This document shows positions 1-8,074 of a stretch of DNA of 64,000 nt, piece after piece. The notes below the pieces were generated by a model. That model saw only the letters and a program-made list of their open reading frames with translations, had not been told where the DNA came from and searched no databases. Source of the stretch: Ruegeria aquimaris (GTDB lineage: Bacteria > Pseudomonadota > Alphaproteobacteria > Rhodobacterales > Rhodobacteraceae); the NCBI RefSeq assembly GCF_025751555.1, contig NZ_JAOWLB010000010.1, positions 1 to 64,000 of the forward strand, given 5' to 3'. Position numbers and translations under genes: made by a program. Each line of letters starts with the position of its first letter. Positions within the stretch are counted from its first letter, which is position 1.

Positions 1-90
1 GAACGCCTTGCCGTCGTCAGTGCGGCAATGCACGAAGTCGTAGCTCCAGACATGGTTGCGGTGCTCGGGCCTCAGGCCCGAGATGCGGGC
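1..90 (-). pseudogene. IS3-family transposase fragment (cut by window edge and truncated)
   Basis: The minus strand reads GLRPEHRNHVWSYDFVH and continues CRTDDGKAF, the start of the DDE integrase domain of IS3-type OrfB transposases; the Asp of WSYDF is the usual first catalytic acidic residue. The C-terminal part would lie to the left, outside the window. Upstream in the same frame the similarity stops within about 10 codons and the tRNA-Leu gene begins at 143, so the first half of the transposase is missing. I read it as a degenerate insertion-sequence remnant abutting the tRNA. Whether the rest is intact cannot be seen. Confidence 0.7.
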
Positions 91-142
91 CGCGTTCCCG
101 GCTCTCGTCACCGATGCCGCGTCGCGCTGGCACCGGGAGATG

Positions 143-228
143 TGGTACGGGCGGCCGGATTTGAACCGGCACGGCCTTTCAGCCCAGGCATTTTAAGTGC
201 CATGTGTCTACCATTCCACCACGCCCGC
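143..228 (-). tRNA. tRNA-Leu (anticodon UAA)
   Basis: The reverse complement folds as a class II tRNA. The acceptor arm is GCGGGCG pairing with CGCCCGT (a G1-U72 wobble, as in the E. coli Leu-UAA tRNA). It has a TGG-AATGGTAGACA D arm, an anticodon stem GGCA/TGCC around loop CTTAAAA (anticodon TAA), a long variable arm, a T arm with GGTTCAAATCC, and an encoded CCA end. The length is 86 nt, usual for a leucine tRNA. Its 3' end faces the transposase remnant at the window edge, a common place for mobile DNA to integrate. Confidence 0.95.
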
Positions 229-487
229 ACAGCGCATTCATTGGGGAGGGCATAGTCCGTTTCCGGCGTTCGGGCAGGCAGGACCCAAACATCTGGACAG
301 GCGTTTCTGGGACCCGGCGCTGACTTGGCCCGATCCGGTTCACGCAAGACGCCCGGCCCCAACCGGCGCAGAGTCCGTCTAACCAGAATTTGCGCCGACC
401 TCAATGTGACTTGGGTCACGAAACCGAAAAATTTCAATGGGGTTCCGCCAACCTCGGGGGACGCTCACCATGCCTGTGGCGCCGGGA

Positions 488-1051
488 TCAGATGTCCTTG
501 CCCTTGGGTTCGAGCGGACCGCCCGGGCCCGCAAGGCCGCGTTCAGGCAGCCAGGGGTTCAGCTCGAGCGCCTCTTGCAGCCCCTCGCGCGCCTCGTCGA
601 TACGGCTGAGCCCCAGAAGCGACAGCGCCCGCCCGCTCATCGCCGCCACATGGGTGGGTGACAGCTCCAGCGCGCGGTCGAGATCGACGAGTGCGGCCGC
701 AAAATCCTGCCGCAGGTAGTTGACGAAGGCGCGCTGGTTGTAGCCTTCGGCATAGTCCGGGCAATAGGCCACAAGCCGGTCGAAATCCTCAAGCGCGCCG
801 AGCAGGTCCCAGGACGACCGCCGCGACATGCCGCGATCCAGGATCGCCTGCGCCTGTTCGTCGGGCGCGTCGGCCCAGAACTCCCACATCCGGTTAGAGA
901 TCTGCCGCGCCTGTCCCTCGTTCGGGGCCACGCGGATTTCGGCGATCAGGCGGTTGATCTGGGCCGAATGATCCGGCGCCTCAGGGCAGTCCGAGGCCCA
1001 GAGCAGGCCCGGCGACAGCGGGAGCAGCAAGGCAATAAGCGCGTGTTTCAT
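488..1051 (-). CDS. periplasmic tetratricopeptide-repeat protein
   Basis: The 187-aa product begins with a clear Sec signal peptide (MKHALIALLLPLSPGLLWA, then SDCPEAP). The mature part is helical with at least two TPR units at about residues 100-170, including PDYAEGYNQRA and the P-T-H-V-A-A turn typical of TPR helix B. The ATG at 1051 is preferred over a TTG at 1069 because it puts the signal peptide at the N-terminus. TPR proteins of this kind hold protein partners, and none is evident from context. A related gene lies at 27076-27645, where the motif is PDFAEGWHARA. The specific function is unknown. Confidence 0.75.
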   Translation of the reverse strand: MKHALIALLLPLSPGLLWASDCPEAPDHSAQINRLIAEIRVAPNEGQARQISNRMWEFWADAPDEQAQAILDRGMSRRSSWDLLGALEDFDRLVAYCPDYAEGYNQRAFVNYLRQDFAAALVDLDRALELSPTHVAAMSGRALSLLGLSRIDEAREGLQEALELNPWLPERGLAGPGGPLEPKGKDI

Positions 1052-1081
1052 GCACCAATGCTGACGCAAAGTGGATTTCCG

Positions 1082-1570
1082 TCAAGTCACAGTTTCGAGC
1101 GCGCCCAACAACCCCGGTTCCTTGACCGCCTCCATCGCGACAAAGGTCGAGGTGCTGGAGACATGCGGCAGGGCCGAGATCCGCTCGGCCAGCACCGCGC
1201 GGTATTCGTTCATCGAGCGGGTCCTTACCTTGAGCAGGTAGTCGAAATTGGAGGCGATCATATGGGCCTGTTCCACCTCGGCGATGCGGCGGACGGCGGC
1301 GTTGAATTCGGCTAGCGCCTTTTCGCGGGTGTCGCTCAGACGCACCTCGACAAAGGCCACGTGATCGAGCCCCAGACGGATGGGATCGACCAGCGCGCGG
1401 TAGCCGGTGATGATGCCTTCGGCCTCAAGCCGTTTGACCCGCGCCTGGGTTGGCGATTTCGACAGGCCGATGCGGCGGGCAAGGTCGGCCACCGACATCC
1501 GCCCATCGGCGGCCAGTTCGGCCAGAATCGCCCGGTCGTGCCGGTCGAGGTCTGGAAAGTCCGTTTGCAT
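1082..1570 (-). CDS. putR: Lrp/AsnC-family regulator, probable activator of putA
   Basis: This is a 162-aa Lrp/AsnC-type transcription factor. The N-terminal winged helix-turn-helix (about residues 5-55: DRAILAELAADGR, then VADLARRIGLSKSP) is followed by the RAM ligand-sensing domain. It is divergent from putA across about 100 bp. In alphaproteobacteria the gene beside putA is often PutR, an Lrp relative that activates proline catabolism in response to proline, and the neighbourhood fits that role. The ATG at 1570 was chosen because GGGGGCG sits just upstream; an ATG at 1585 is possible. The name rests on context and family, not on a unique motif. Confidence 0.85.
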   Translation of the reverse strand: MQTDFPDLDRHDRAILAELAADGRMSVADLARRIGLSKSPTQARVKRLEAEGIITGYRALVDPIRLGLDHVAFVEVRLSDTREKALAEFNAAVRRIAEVEQAHMIASNFDYLLKVRTRSMNEYRAVLAERISALPHVSSTSTFVAMEAVKEPGLLGALETVT

Positions 1571-1674
1571 CGCATGCGCCCCCATCTTTGGTCATTTGGA
1601 CTGCGTTACCATAAAAATCAGGCGAATGAACCTGTGATTGCGATGTATCATACGCCAACTGAACCGGAGGCATC

Positions 1675-4600
1675 ATGACCCACGCCCTGCGCACCCAAAT
1701 CGACACCTTCACCTATGCCGACCAATCGGCGCTGCTCGACGCGCTGGTTGCGCAGGCCGCGCTGAGCGCTGAGGATCGCGCCGCGATCAGCGGCGCCGCC
1801 GCCGGGTTGGTGCGCGATATTCGCGCCAGCACCGCGCCGGGCATGATGGAGGTATTCCTGGCCGAATACGGGCTTTCGACCGACGAGGGCATCGCGCTGA
1901 TGTGCCTGGCCGAGGCGCTCTTGCGCGTGCCTGATGCCGACACGATCGACGCGCTGATCGAGGACAAGATCGCGCCGTCGGACTGGGGCAAGCATCTGGG
2001 GCATTCCTCGTCCTCGCTGGTCAATGCCTCGACCTGGGCGCTGATGCTGACCGGCAAGGTGCTGGACGAGCGCAAGGCGAGCCCCGTGGGCGCGCTGCGC
2101 GGCGCCATCAAGCGGCTGGGCGAGCCGGTGATCCGCACCGCCGTTTCCCGCGCGATGAAGGAGATGGGCCGCCAGTTCGTGCTGGGCGAAAACATCCAGG
2201 CGGCGATGAAACGCGCACAGGGGATGGAGGCCAAGGGCTATACCTATTCCTATGACATGCTGGGCGAGGCCGCCCGCACCGAAGCCGATGCCGCGCGCTA
2301 TCACCTGAGCTATTCGCGCGCCATCGCGGCCATTGCCGAGGCCTGCACCCATGGCGACATCCGCGCCAATCCGGGCATCTCGGTCAAGCTGTCGGCGCTG
2401 CATCCGCGTTACGAGCTGGCGCAGGAGACCCGCGTGATGGACGAGCTGGTGCCGCGCCTGCGGGCGCTGGCACTTTTGGCCAAGGCCGCTGGCATGGGGC
2501 TGAACGTGGACGCCGAAGAGGCCAACCGGCTGGCGCTGTCGTTGCAGGTGATCGAGGCGGTGATGGCGGAACCGGCGCTGAAGGGCTGGGACGGGTTCGG
2601 CATCGTGGTACAGGCCTATGGGCCGCGCGCCGGGCTGGTGATCGACACGCTCTACGAGATGGCGCAGCGCCATGACCGGCGCCTGATGGTGCGACTGGTG
2701 AAGGGCGCCTATTGGGATACCGAGGTGAAGCGCGCCCAGGTGGCCGGCGTCGATGGCTTCCCGGTCTTTACGCAAAAGGCGGTGACCGATGTCTCTTACA
2801 TCGCCAATGCGCGCAAGCTGTTGGGTATGACCGACCGGATCTATCCGCAATTCGCCACCCATAACGCCCATACCGTGGCCGCGATCCTGCATATGGCGCG
2901 CGATGGCCAGCCCTTCGAGTTCCAGCGCCTGCATGGCATGGGCGAGACGCTGCATAATCTTGTGCTGACCGCCAACAAGACCCGCTGCCGCATCTATGCG
3001 CCGGTAGGGGCGCATCGCGACCTGTTGGCCTATCTGGTGCGGCGCCTGTTGGAGAACGGCGCCAACAGCTCTTTTGTCAACCAGATCGTGGACGAGAACG
3101 TCCCGCCCGAGGTGGTGGCCGGCGATCCGTTCGAGATCGCGCAAAAACCGGCCAAACCGCTGAAGCGCGGGCCCGAGCTGTTTGCACCGGAGCGTCCGAA
3201 CTCGAAAGGGTTCGATCTGGGGCATCAGCCGACGCTGGATGCGATCGACGCCGCGCGCGCGCCGTTCCGCGCCCATCGCTGGCAGGCCGGGCCGCTTTTG
3301 TCCGAGGCGGCCGCGCCCGAGGCGGAGGAAGCAGTGGTCAACCCCGCCGACCCGCATGACATACCGGGCAGCGTGGCGCCTGCAAGTGACGCTGATACCG
3401 AACTAGCACTGGCCAGCGCTCGGCCGTGGCAGGCCCCTGCCGCCGAGCGCGCGACCGTGCTGAACCGCGCCGCCGACCTTTACGAGGCGCATTATGGCGA
3501 GCTGTTTGCGCTGCTGCATCGCGAGGCGGGCAAGACCCTGATGGACGCGGTGGCCGAGCTGCGCGAGGCGGTGGATTTCCTGCGCTATTACGCGGCCAAC
3601 ATCCCCGATGCGGCGCCTGCGGGCATTTTCACCTGCATCAGCCCGTGGAACTTCCCTCTGGCCATCTTCTCGGGTCAGATCGCGGCGGCGCTGGCCACCG
3701 GCAACGCGGTGCTGGCGAAACCCGCGCCGCAAACGCCGCTAATCGCCCATCGCGCGGTAGAGTTGCTGCACGAGGCCGGGGTGCCGCGCGACGCGCTGCA
3801 ACTCTTGCCGGGTGGCCCGGCGGTCGGCGCCGCGCTCACCTCGGACCCACGGGTTTCGGGCGTGGCCTTCACCGGCTCGACCGCAACCGCGCAGAAGATC
3901 CGCGCCGCAATGGCCGTGCACATGCGCCCGGGCACGCCGCTGATCGCGGAAACCGGCGGGCTCAATGCGATGATCGTCGATTCCACCGCGCTGCCGGAAC
4001 AGGCGGTGCAGGCGGTGATCGAAAGCGCGTTCCAGTCGGCGGGCCAGCGCTGTTCGGCGCTGCGCTGTCTCTACCTGCAAGAGGATATCGCCGAGGATGT
4101 GCTGACCATGCTCAAGGGCGCGATGGATGCGCTGAGCCTGGGCAATCCCTGGGCGCTGTCCACTGACAGCGGCCCGGTGATCGACGCGGCCGCGCGCCAG
4201 ACCATCGCCGACCATGTGGCCCGCGCGCGCGCCGAGGGACGGGTACTGAAGGAACTGGCCCTGCCGCCCGAGGGCACATTCGTGGCCCCCACCCTTATCA
4301 AGGTTTCCGGCATCGAAGCGCTGGAGCGTGAGATTTTCGGCCCCGTGCTGCATGTGGCCACCTTCCGCTCGGATGAGCTGGATCAGGTGATCGGGGCGAT
4401 CAACGCCACCGGCTATGGTCTGACATTCGGCCTGCAAACCCGGATCGACGACCGGGTGCAGCATGTGACCGAGGCGGTGCATGCGGGCAATATCTATGTC
4501 AACCGCAACCAGATCGGCGCCATTGTCGGCAGCCAGCCCTTTGGCGGCGAGGGCCTGTCGGGCACCGGACCCAAGGCGGGCGGGCCGAACTACATGGCGC

Positions 4601-5079
4601 GCTTCTGTGCGCCGGACCGGCAGCAGGCGGCGGCTGACTGGGCCGCGCCGATGGCCACCCTGCCCCGCGCGACCGGCACGCCCGCACCGGTGCGGACGCA
4701 AAGCCTGCCTGGCCCGACCGGTGAGTCGAACCGGTTGAGCGAGATGGCGCGGCCGCCGCTCCTCTGCCTTGGCCCGACGGCAGCGGCGGTCGCGGCGCAG
4801 GCGCAGGCGGTCGAGGCGCTGGGCGGCACCGCGATCCGCGCCACCGGTTCACTGGCGGCGGAAGCTCTGGAAACGGTTGAGGGGATTTCGGGCGTGATCT
4901 GGTGGGGCGATGAAGAGACGGCGCGCGCCTACGAGCTGGCGCTGTCGCGCCGGTCCGGTCCGATCCTGCCGCTGATCCCCGGCCTGCCCGACCGCGCCCG
5001 GGTGCTGGCCGAGCGCCATGTCTGTGTCGACACCACCGCCGCGGGCGGCAATGCCGCGCTGCTGGGTGGCATGGGCTAA
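1675..5079 (+). CDS. putA: bifunctional proline dehydrogenase / L-glutamate gamma-semialdehyde dehydrogenase
   Basis: This 1134-aa PutA oxidises proline to glutamate in two steps, channelling P5C between its active sites. An FAD proline dehydrogenase barrel spans about residues 60-480 (GFGIVVQAYGPRAG, LMVRLVKGAYWDTE). An aldehyde dehydrogenase domain spans about 560-1010 (ISPWNFPLAIFSGQ, ETGGLNAMIVD, catalytic Cys793 in QSAGQRCSALR). A roughly 120-aa C-terminal extension follows. Unlike E. coli PutA it lacks the N-terminal ribbon-helix-helix, so it cannot repress itself, and regulation presumably falls to the divergent Lrp-type gene. A GGAGG-like site lies just before the ATG. Confidence 0.97.
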   Translation: MTHALRTQIDTFTYADQSALLDALVAQAALSAEDRAAISGAAAGLVRDIRASTAPGMMEVFLAEYGLSTDEGIALMCLAEALLRVPDADTIDALIEDKIAPSDWGKHLGHSSSSLVNASTWALMLTGKVLDERKASPVGALRGAIKRLGEPVIRTAVSRAMKEMGRQFVLGENIQAAMKRAQGMEAKGYTYSYDMLGEAARTEADAARYHLSYSRAIAAIAEACTHGDIRANPGISVKLSALHPRYELAQETRVMDELVPRLRALALLAKAAGMGLNVDAEEANRLALSLQVIEAVMAEPALKGWDGFGIVVQAYGPRAGLVIDTLYEMAQRHDRRLMVRLVKGAYWDTEVKRAQVAGVDGFPVFTQKAVTDVSYIANARKLLGMTDRIYPQFATHNAHTVAAILHMARDGQPFEFQRLHGMGETLHNLVLTANKTRCRIYAPVGAHRDLLAYLVRRLLENGANSSFVNQIVDENVPPEVVAGDPFEIAQKPAKPLKRGPELFAPERPNSKGFDLGHQPTLDAIDAARAPFRAHRWQAGPLLSEAAAPEAEEAVVNPADPHDIPGSVAPASDADTELALASARPWQAPAAERATVLNRAADLYEAHYGELFALLHREAGKTLMDAVAELREAVDFLRYYAANIPDAAPAGIFTCISPWNFPLAIFSGQIAAALATGNAVLAKPAPQTPLIAHRAVELLHEAGVPRDALQLLPGGPAVGAALTSDPRVSGVAFTGSTATAQKIRAAMAVHMRPGTPLIAETGGLNAMIVDSTALPEQAVQAVIESAFQSAGQRCSALRCLYLQEDIAEDVLTMLKGAMDALSLGNPWALSTDSGPVIDAAARQTIADHVARARAEGRVLKELALPPEGTFVAPTLIKVSGIEALEREIFGPVLHVATFRSDELDQVIGAINATGYGLTFGLQTRIDDRVQHVTEAVHAGNIYVNRNQIGAIVGSQPFGGEGLSGTGPKAGGPNYMARFCAPDRQQAAADWAAPMATLPRATGTPAPVRTQSLPGPTGESNRLSEMARPPLLCLGPTAAAVAAQAQAVEALGGTAIRATGSLAAEALETVEGISGVIWWGDEETARAYELALSRRSGPILPLIPGLPDRARVLAERHVCVDTTAAGGNAALLGGMG

Positions 5080-5083
5080 GGCA

Positions 5084-5162
5084 GGGAGCGCTCCCGCCTG
5101 CCGCCGGATCTTGCGATCCGCGGCAGTTGGGCCGGGCGCGCCGCCGACGCGGCGCGTCGGCG
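5084..5162. repeat. three consecutive hairpins downstream of putA
   Basis: Three inverted repeats follow the putA stop codon. The first is the perfect palindrome GGGAGCGCTCCC (5084-5095). The second is an 11-bp stem TGCCG(c)CGGATC / GATCCGCGGCA around TTGC with one bulged base (5099-5125). The third is CGCCGACGCG / CGCGTCGGCG with one base between (5142-5162). They may end putA transcription or protect the mRNA 3' end. No T tract follows. Confidence 0.6.
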
Positions 5163-5201
5163 CCCCTTGACCTCTGCCCCGTTTGACCGCAGCGTCGCGG
5201 G

Positions 5202-5945
5202 ATGTTTCCGATCCGCGATCACAACCCCTCGGGCCGAACGCCCTATGTCGTCTATCTGCTGCTGGCGGCAAATATCGGTATTTTCCTGACCACTCTGGGC
5301 ATCATGGAGGATCCCCGGTTGGTCAGCCGCTTTTACTATGACTATGCGATCATCCCCGCCCGCATCTCGGACGGGGACGGGTGGCTGACCCTGGTCACTT
5401 CGGTCTTTCTGCATGGCGGCTGGATGCATCTGGGCGGCAACATGCTGTTTCTATGGATCTTTGGCGACAATCTGGAAGACGAGATGGGGCATCTGGGCTT
5501 TGCGCTCTTCTATCTTGCCGCAGGGATTGGCGCCGGGCTGATCCATGTGCTGAGCGGGCCGGGGTCGATGGTGCCGACCATCGGCGCCTCGGGCGCGATT
5601 GCCGGGGTGATGGGAGGGTATCTGCTGCTGTTTCCGCGTGCGCGGGTCGATATCCTGCTGATTCTGGTTGTCTATTTCCGCATTTTCACGATCCCGGCCT
5701 TTGTGATGCTCGGGGTCTGGCTGGGGTTCCAGTTCCTGGGCGGGTTCAGTTCCGACCCGGATACTGGCGGCGTCGCCTATTGGGCGCATACGGGCGGCTT
5801 TGCGGTGGGGCTGGTTCTGACGCTGCCGCTGTGGCTCAGGCGTGGCGGGCGGGGGTTCTGGCGCCGGACCGAGGGCCACCCGCCGCATCCCGAGCAGAAA
5901 TACCGCCTGTCGCCCAGCCGGATCCCGAAGATCCCGCGCAAATAG
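5202..5945 (+). CDS. rhomboid-family intramembrane serine protease
   Basis: This 247-aa polytopic membrane protein matches the rhomboid fold. Its first membrane segment is YVVYLLLAANIGIFLTTLG, and an HGGWMHLGGNMLFLWIFG block represents the conserved loop 1/TM2 histidine-asparagine region. The catalytic Ser130 lies in GASGAIAGVMGG and the catalytic His196 in YWAHTGGF, so both members of the Ser-His dyad are present. Rhomboids cleave transmembrane substrates within the inner membrane; the substrate here is unknown. The C-terminal 35 residues are basic and cytoplasmic. It follows putA in the same direction behind a hairpin cluster, so it is probably a separate unit. Confidence 0.92.
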   Translation: MFPIRDHNPSGRTPYVVYLLLAANIGIFLTTLGIMEDPRLVSRFYYDYAIIPARISDGDGWLTLVTSVFLHGGWMHLGGNMLFLWIFGDNLEDEMGHLGFALFYLAAGIGAGLIHVLSGPGSMVPTIGASGAIAGVMGGYLLLFPRARVDILLILVVYFRIFTIPAFVMLGVWLGFQFLGGFSSDPDTGGVAYWAHTGGFAVGLVLTLPLWLRRGGRGFWRRTEGHPPHPEQKYRLSPSRIPKIPRK

Positions 5946-5960
5946 GCGCCAGACATGCAA

Positions 5961-5981
5961 AACCCGGCCATGGGCCGGGTT
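5961..5981. terminator. bidirectional terminator hairpin
   Basis: AACCCGGCC and GGCCGGGTT form a 9-bp stem around ATG between the convergent rhomboid and inositol-phosphatase genes. It is preceded by a short A run, giving T residues for the leftward transcript. Confidence 0.7.
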
Positions 5982-6014
5982 CCAGGCTTGTCGATGATAA
6001 CTCTTGGGTTCGGC

Positions 6015-6800
6015 TCAGCCGCGGATCACCTTGGCGAATGGATCGAAGATATTGCCATTGGCGCAGATCACCTCGCCGCTGTCGAGGATCGAATCCTCGG
6101 GATCGAGCGCCTCGACCAGACCGCCCGCTTCCTTGACGATGATGATGCCCGCCGCCACATCCCAGGCATTGAGGCGCCGCTCCCAGAAGCCTTCGTAGCG
6201 GCCCGCCGCCACATAGGCCATGTCGAGCGCAGCAGAGCCCCAGCGCCGCACACCGGCGCAGGCGGGCATCAGTCGCGCCAGATCCTGTAGCGTCAACGGC
6301 AGGTCGGCACGCCCGCCAAAGGGCAGGCCGGTGGCAAAGATCGACTCGATCATCCGGTGGCGGCCCGACACCCGGATGCGCTGGTCGTTCATCCAGGCGC
6401 CTTCGCCCTTTTCGGCAAAGAACATCTCGTCCTTGGCGGCGTCATAGATGACGCCCGCGACGATCTTGCCCTTATGCTCGAGCGCGATGGAAATCGCCCA
6501 ATGCGGCAGACCGTGCAGGAAGTTGGTGGTGCCGTCCAGCGGATCGACGATCCAGCGGCGGGTGGGGTCCTCGCCCTCTTCCGAGCCGCCCTCTTCGGCC
6601 ACCCAGCCATAGGTCGGGCGGGCATTGCGCAGCTCTTCCTTTAGGATCGCCTCGGCGGCGATATCGGCCTTGGACACAAAATCGCCCGCGCCCTTCATCG
6701 ACACTTGCAGGTTCTCGACCTCGCGGAAATCCTTCACCAGCGACCGGCCTGCCTTGCGGGCGGCCTTGATCATGATGTTGAGGTTCGCACTGCCAATCAT
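6015..6800 (-). CDS. suhB: inositol monophosphatase family protein (SuhB-like)
   Basis: This 261-aa member of the Mg-dependent inositol monophosphatase family carries the metal-binding motif WIVDPLDGTTNFLHG and the second motif WDVAAGIIIVKEAGG near the C-terminus. WVAEEGG supplies the upstream metal-binding glutamate. In bacteria the family dephosphorylates inositol phosphates or similar small phosphates, and in E. coli SuhB also acts in rRNA transcription antitermination. The start at 6800 has AGGAGC at good spacing. The gene is monocistronic and convergent with the rhomboid gene. The physiological substrate cannot be told from sequence. Confidence 0.93.
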   Translation of the reverse strand: MIGSANLNIMIKAARKAGRSLVKDFREVENLQVSMKGAGDFVSKADIAAEAILKEELRNARPTYGWVAEEGGSEEGEDPTRRWIVDPLDGTTNFLHGLPHWAISIALEHKGKIVAGVIYDAAKDEMFFAEKGEGAWMNDQRIRVSGRHRMIESIFATGLPFGGRADLPLTLQDLARLMPACAGVRRWGSAALDMAYVAAGRYEGFWERRLNAWDVAAGIIIVKEAGGLVEALDPEDSILDSGEVICANGNIFDPFAKVIRG

Positions 6801-6975
6801 CGGGGAGCTCCTGCCTTGGTCAAGCCGCGCGTATACTCGCGCGGGCCCGGCTTGCCAAGGGGCTCTCTGTGCAAGGCGGCTGCCGTACCGGCGTATGGCG
6901 CGGCGTCACTGGGGCGGCAAGGTTTGCAGCGGTGCCGCAAGCGACTAGATTTGCGGGGAGCAAAGGAGTTTTCCC

Positions 6976-8016
6976 ATGACCGACCGCATGTACCGCATCG
7001 CCCTGGCCAGCCGCCCGACCGGCGCGCCCGAGGCCGCGAATTTCTCGTATGAAGAGGCGCCCGTCCCCGCCCCCGGCCCCGGTGAGGTGCTGGTGCGGGT
7101 CCATTACATGTCGCTGGACCCCTATATGCGGGGCCGGATGGACGATGCCAAATCCTATGCCGCGCCGGTGCCGCTCGGCGGCACCATGGAGGCCGGTGGC
7201 GTGGGCGAGGTGATCGCATCGAACGATCCGGGGTTTGCGCCGGGCGATTTCGCCTTTGGCATGTTCGGCTGGGCGACACACGGCGTGCAACCGGCGAAGA
7301 TGCTGCGCAAGATCGACCCCAAGGTGATGCCGATCACCACCGCGCTGGGTGTGCTGGGCATGCCGGGGTTCACCGGCTGGTACGGGCTGATGGAGCATGG
7401 CCGGCCCAAGGCGGGCGAGACGCTGGTGGTGGCTGCGGCCACCGGGCCGGTGGGCTCGATGGTGGGTCAGGTCGCGCGCCTGGCCGGGCTGCGCACGGTG
7501 GGTATCGCGGGTGGCGCCGACAAATGCCGGATCGCAATCGAGACATTCGGCTTTGACGCCTGTCTGGATCACCGCGCCTATGACAGCGCCGCCGATCTGC
7601 GTCGGGCGCTTGCCACCGAGTGCCCGGACGGGATCGACATCTATTTCGAGAATGTCGGCGGCAAGGTGCTGGAGGCCGTATTGCCGCTGATGAACAACTT
7701 TGGCCGTATCCCGATCTGCGGCATGATCAGCTGGTACAATGCCGGGGGCCTGGGCGCGGGCGCCTCGGACCCCGGACTGACCGGCCCGGCGATCTGGCGT
7801 TCGATCCTGGTCAAGTTCCTGTCGGTCAACGGTTTCATCATCTCGAACCATTTCGACCGTTACCCGGCCTTCCTGTCCGAGGTCGCGCCGAAACTGGCCA
7901 ATGGCGAGATCCGGTACCTGGAAGATGTGGCCGAAGGGCTGGAAAACGCGCCCGCCGCCTTCATGTCCATGCTCAGGGGCGGCAATACCGGCAAGCAGAT
8001 CGTGAAGCTGATCTGA
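6976..8016 (+). CDS. NADP-dependent MDR-family oxidoreductase
   Basis: This 346-aa medium-chain dehydrogenase/reductase belongs to the zinc-independent leukotriene B4 12-hydroxydehydrogenase/CurA branch. Evidence is the N-terminal GroES-like fold with YMSLDPYMRGRM and the Rossmann nucleotide-binding loop ATGPVGSMVGQVARLAG at about residues 155-171. GGADKCRI follows, where a K/R pair usually contacts the NADP phosphate. No structural-zinc cysteine cluster is present. Members reduce the C=C bond of alpha,beta-unsaturated ketones or aldehydes using NADPH. AAAGGAG lies 8 bases before the ATG. The substrate is unknown. Confidence 0.9.
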   Translation: MTDRMYRIALASRPTGAPEAANFSYEEAPVPAPGPGEVLVRVHYMSLDPYMRGRMDDAKSYAAPVPLGGTMEAGGVGEVIASNDPGFAPGDFAFGMFGWATHGVQPAKMLRKIDPKVMPITTALGVLGMPGFTGWYGLMEHGRPKAGETLVVAAATGPVGSMVGQVARLAGLRTVGIAGGADKCRIAIETFGFDACLDHRAYDSAADLRRALATECPDGIDIYFENVGGKVLEAVLPLMNNFGRIPICGMISWYNAGGLGAGASDPGLTGPAIWRSILVKFLSVNGFIISNHFDRYPAFLSEVAPKLANGEIRYLEDVAEGLENAPAAFMSMLRGGNTGKQIVKLI

Positions 8017-8032
8017 CCGGCTTCTACATTGG

Positions 8033-8069
8033 GCGGGGACGCGGGAAGCGACGCTTCCCGCGTCCCCGC
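8033..8069. terminator. perfect 18-bp inverted repeat between convergent genes
   Basis: The left arm (8033-8050) begins GCGGGGACGCGGG and the right arm (8052-8069) is its exact reverse complement, with a single A between. It sits in the 58-bp gap between the MDR oxidoreductase and the aldo/keto reductase and probably stops transcription from both sides, although neither side has a T tract. Confidence 0.65.
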
Positions 8070-8074
8070 GATCC

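Noticed and set aside
1632-1652. TGAT-N8-ATCA dyad between the Lrp-type gene and putA as a PutR site
   Set aside because: The half-sites are only four bases, which is expected by chance in a gap of this size.
1648-3357. A 569-codon open frame on the minus strand across putA
   Set aside because: It is the antisense shadow of a high-G+C gene; its protein is Arg/His/Gln-rich without motifs, while the plus strand encodes clear PutA domains.
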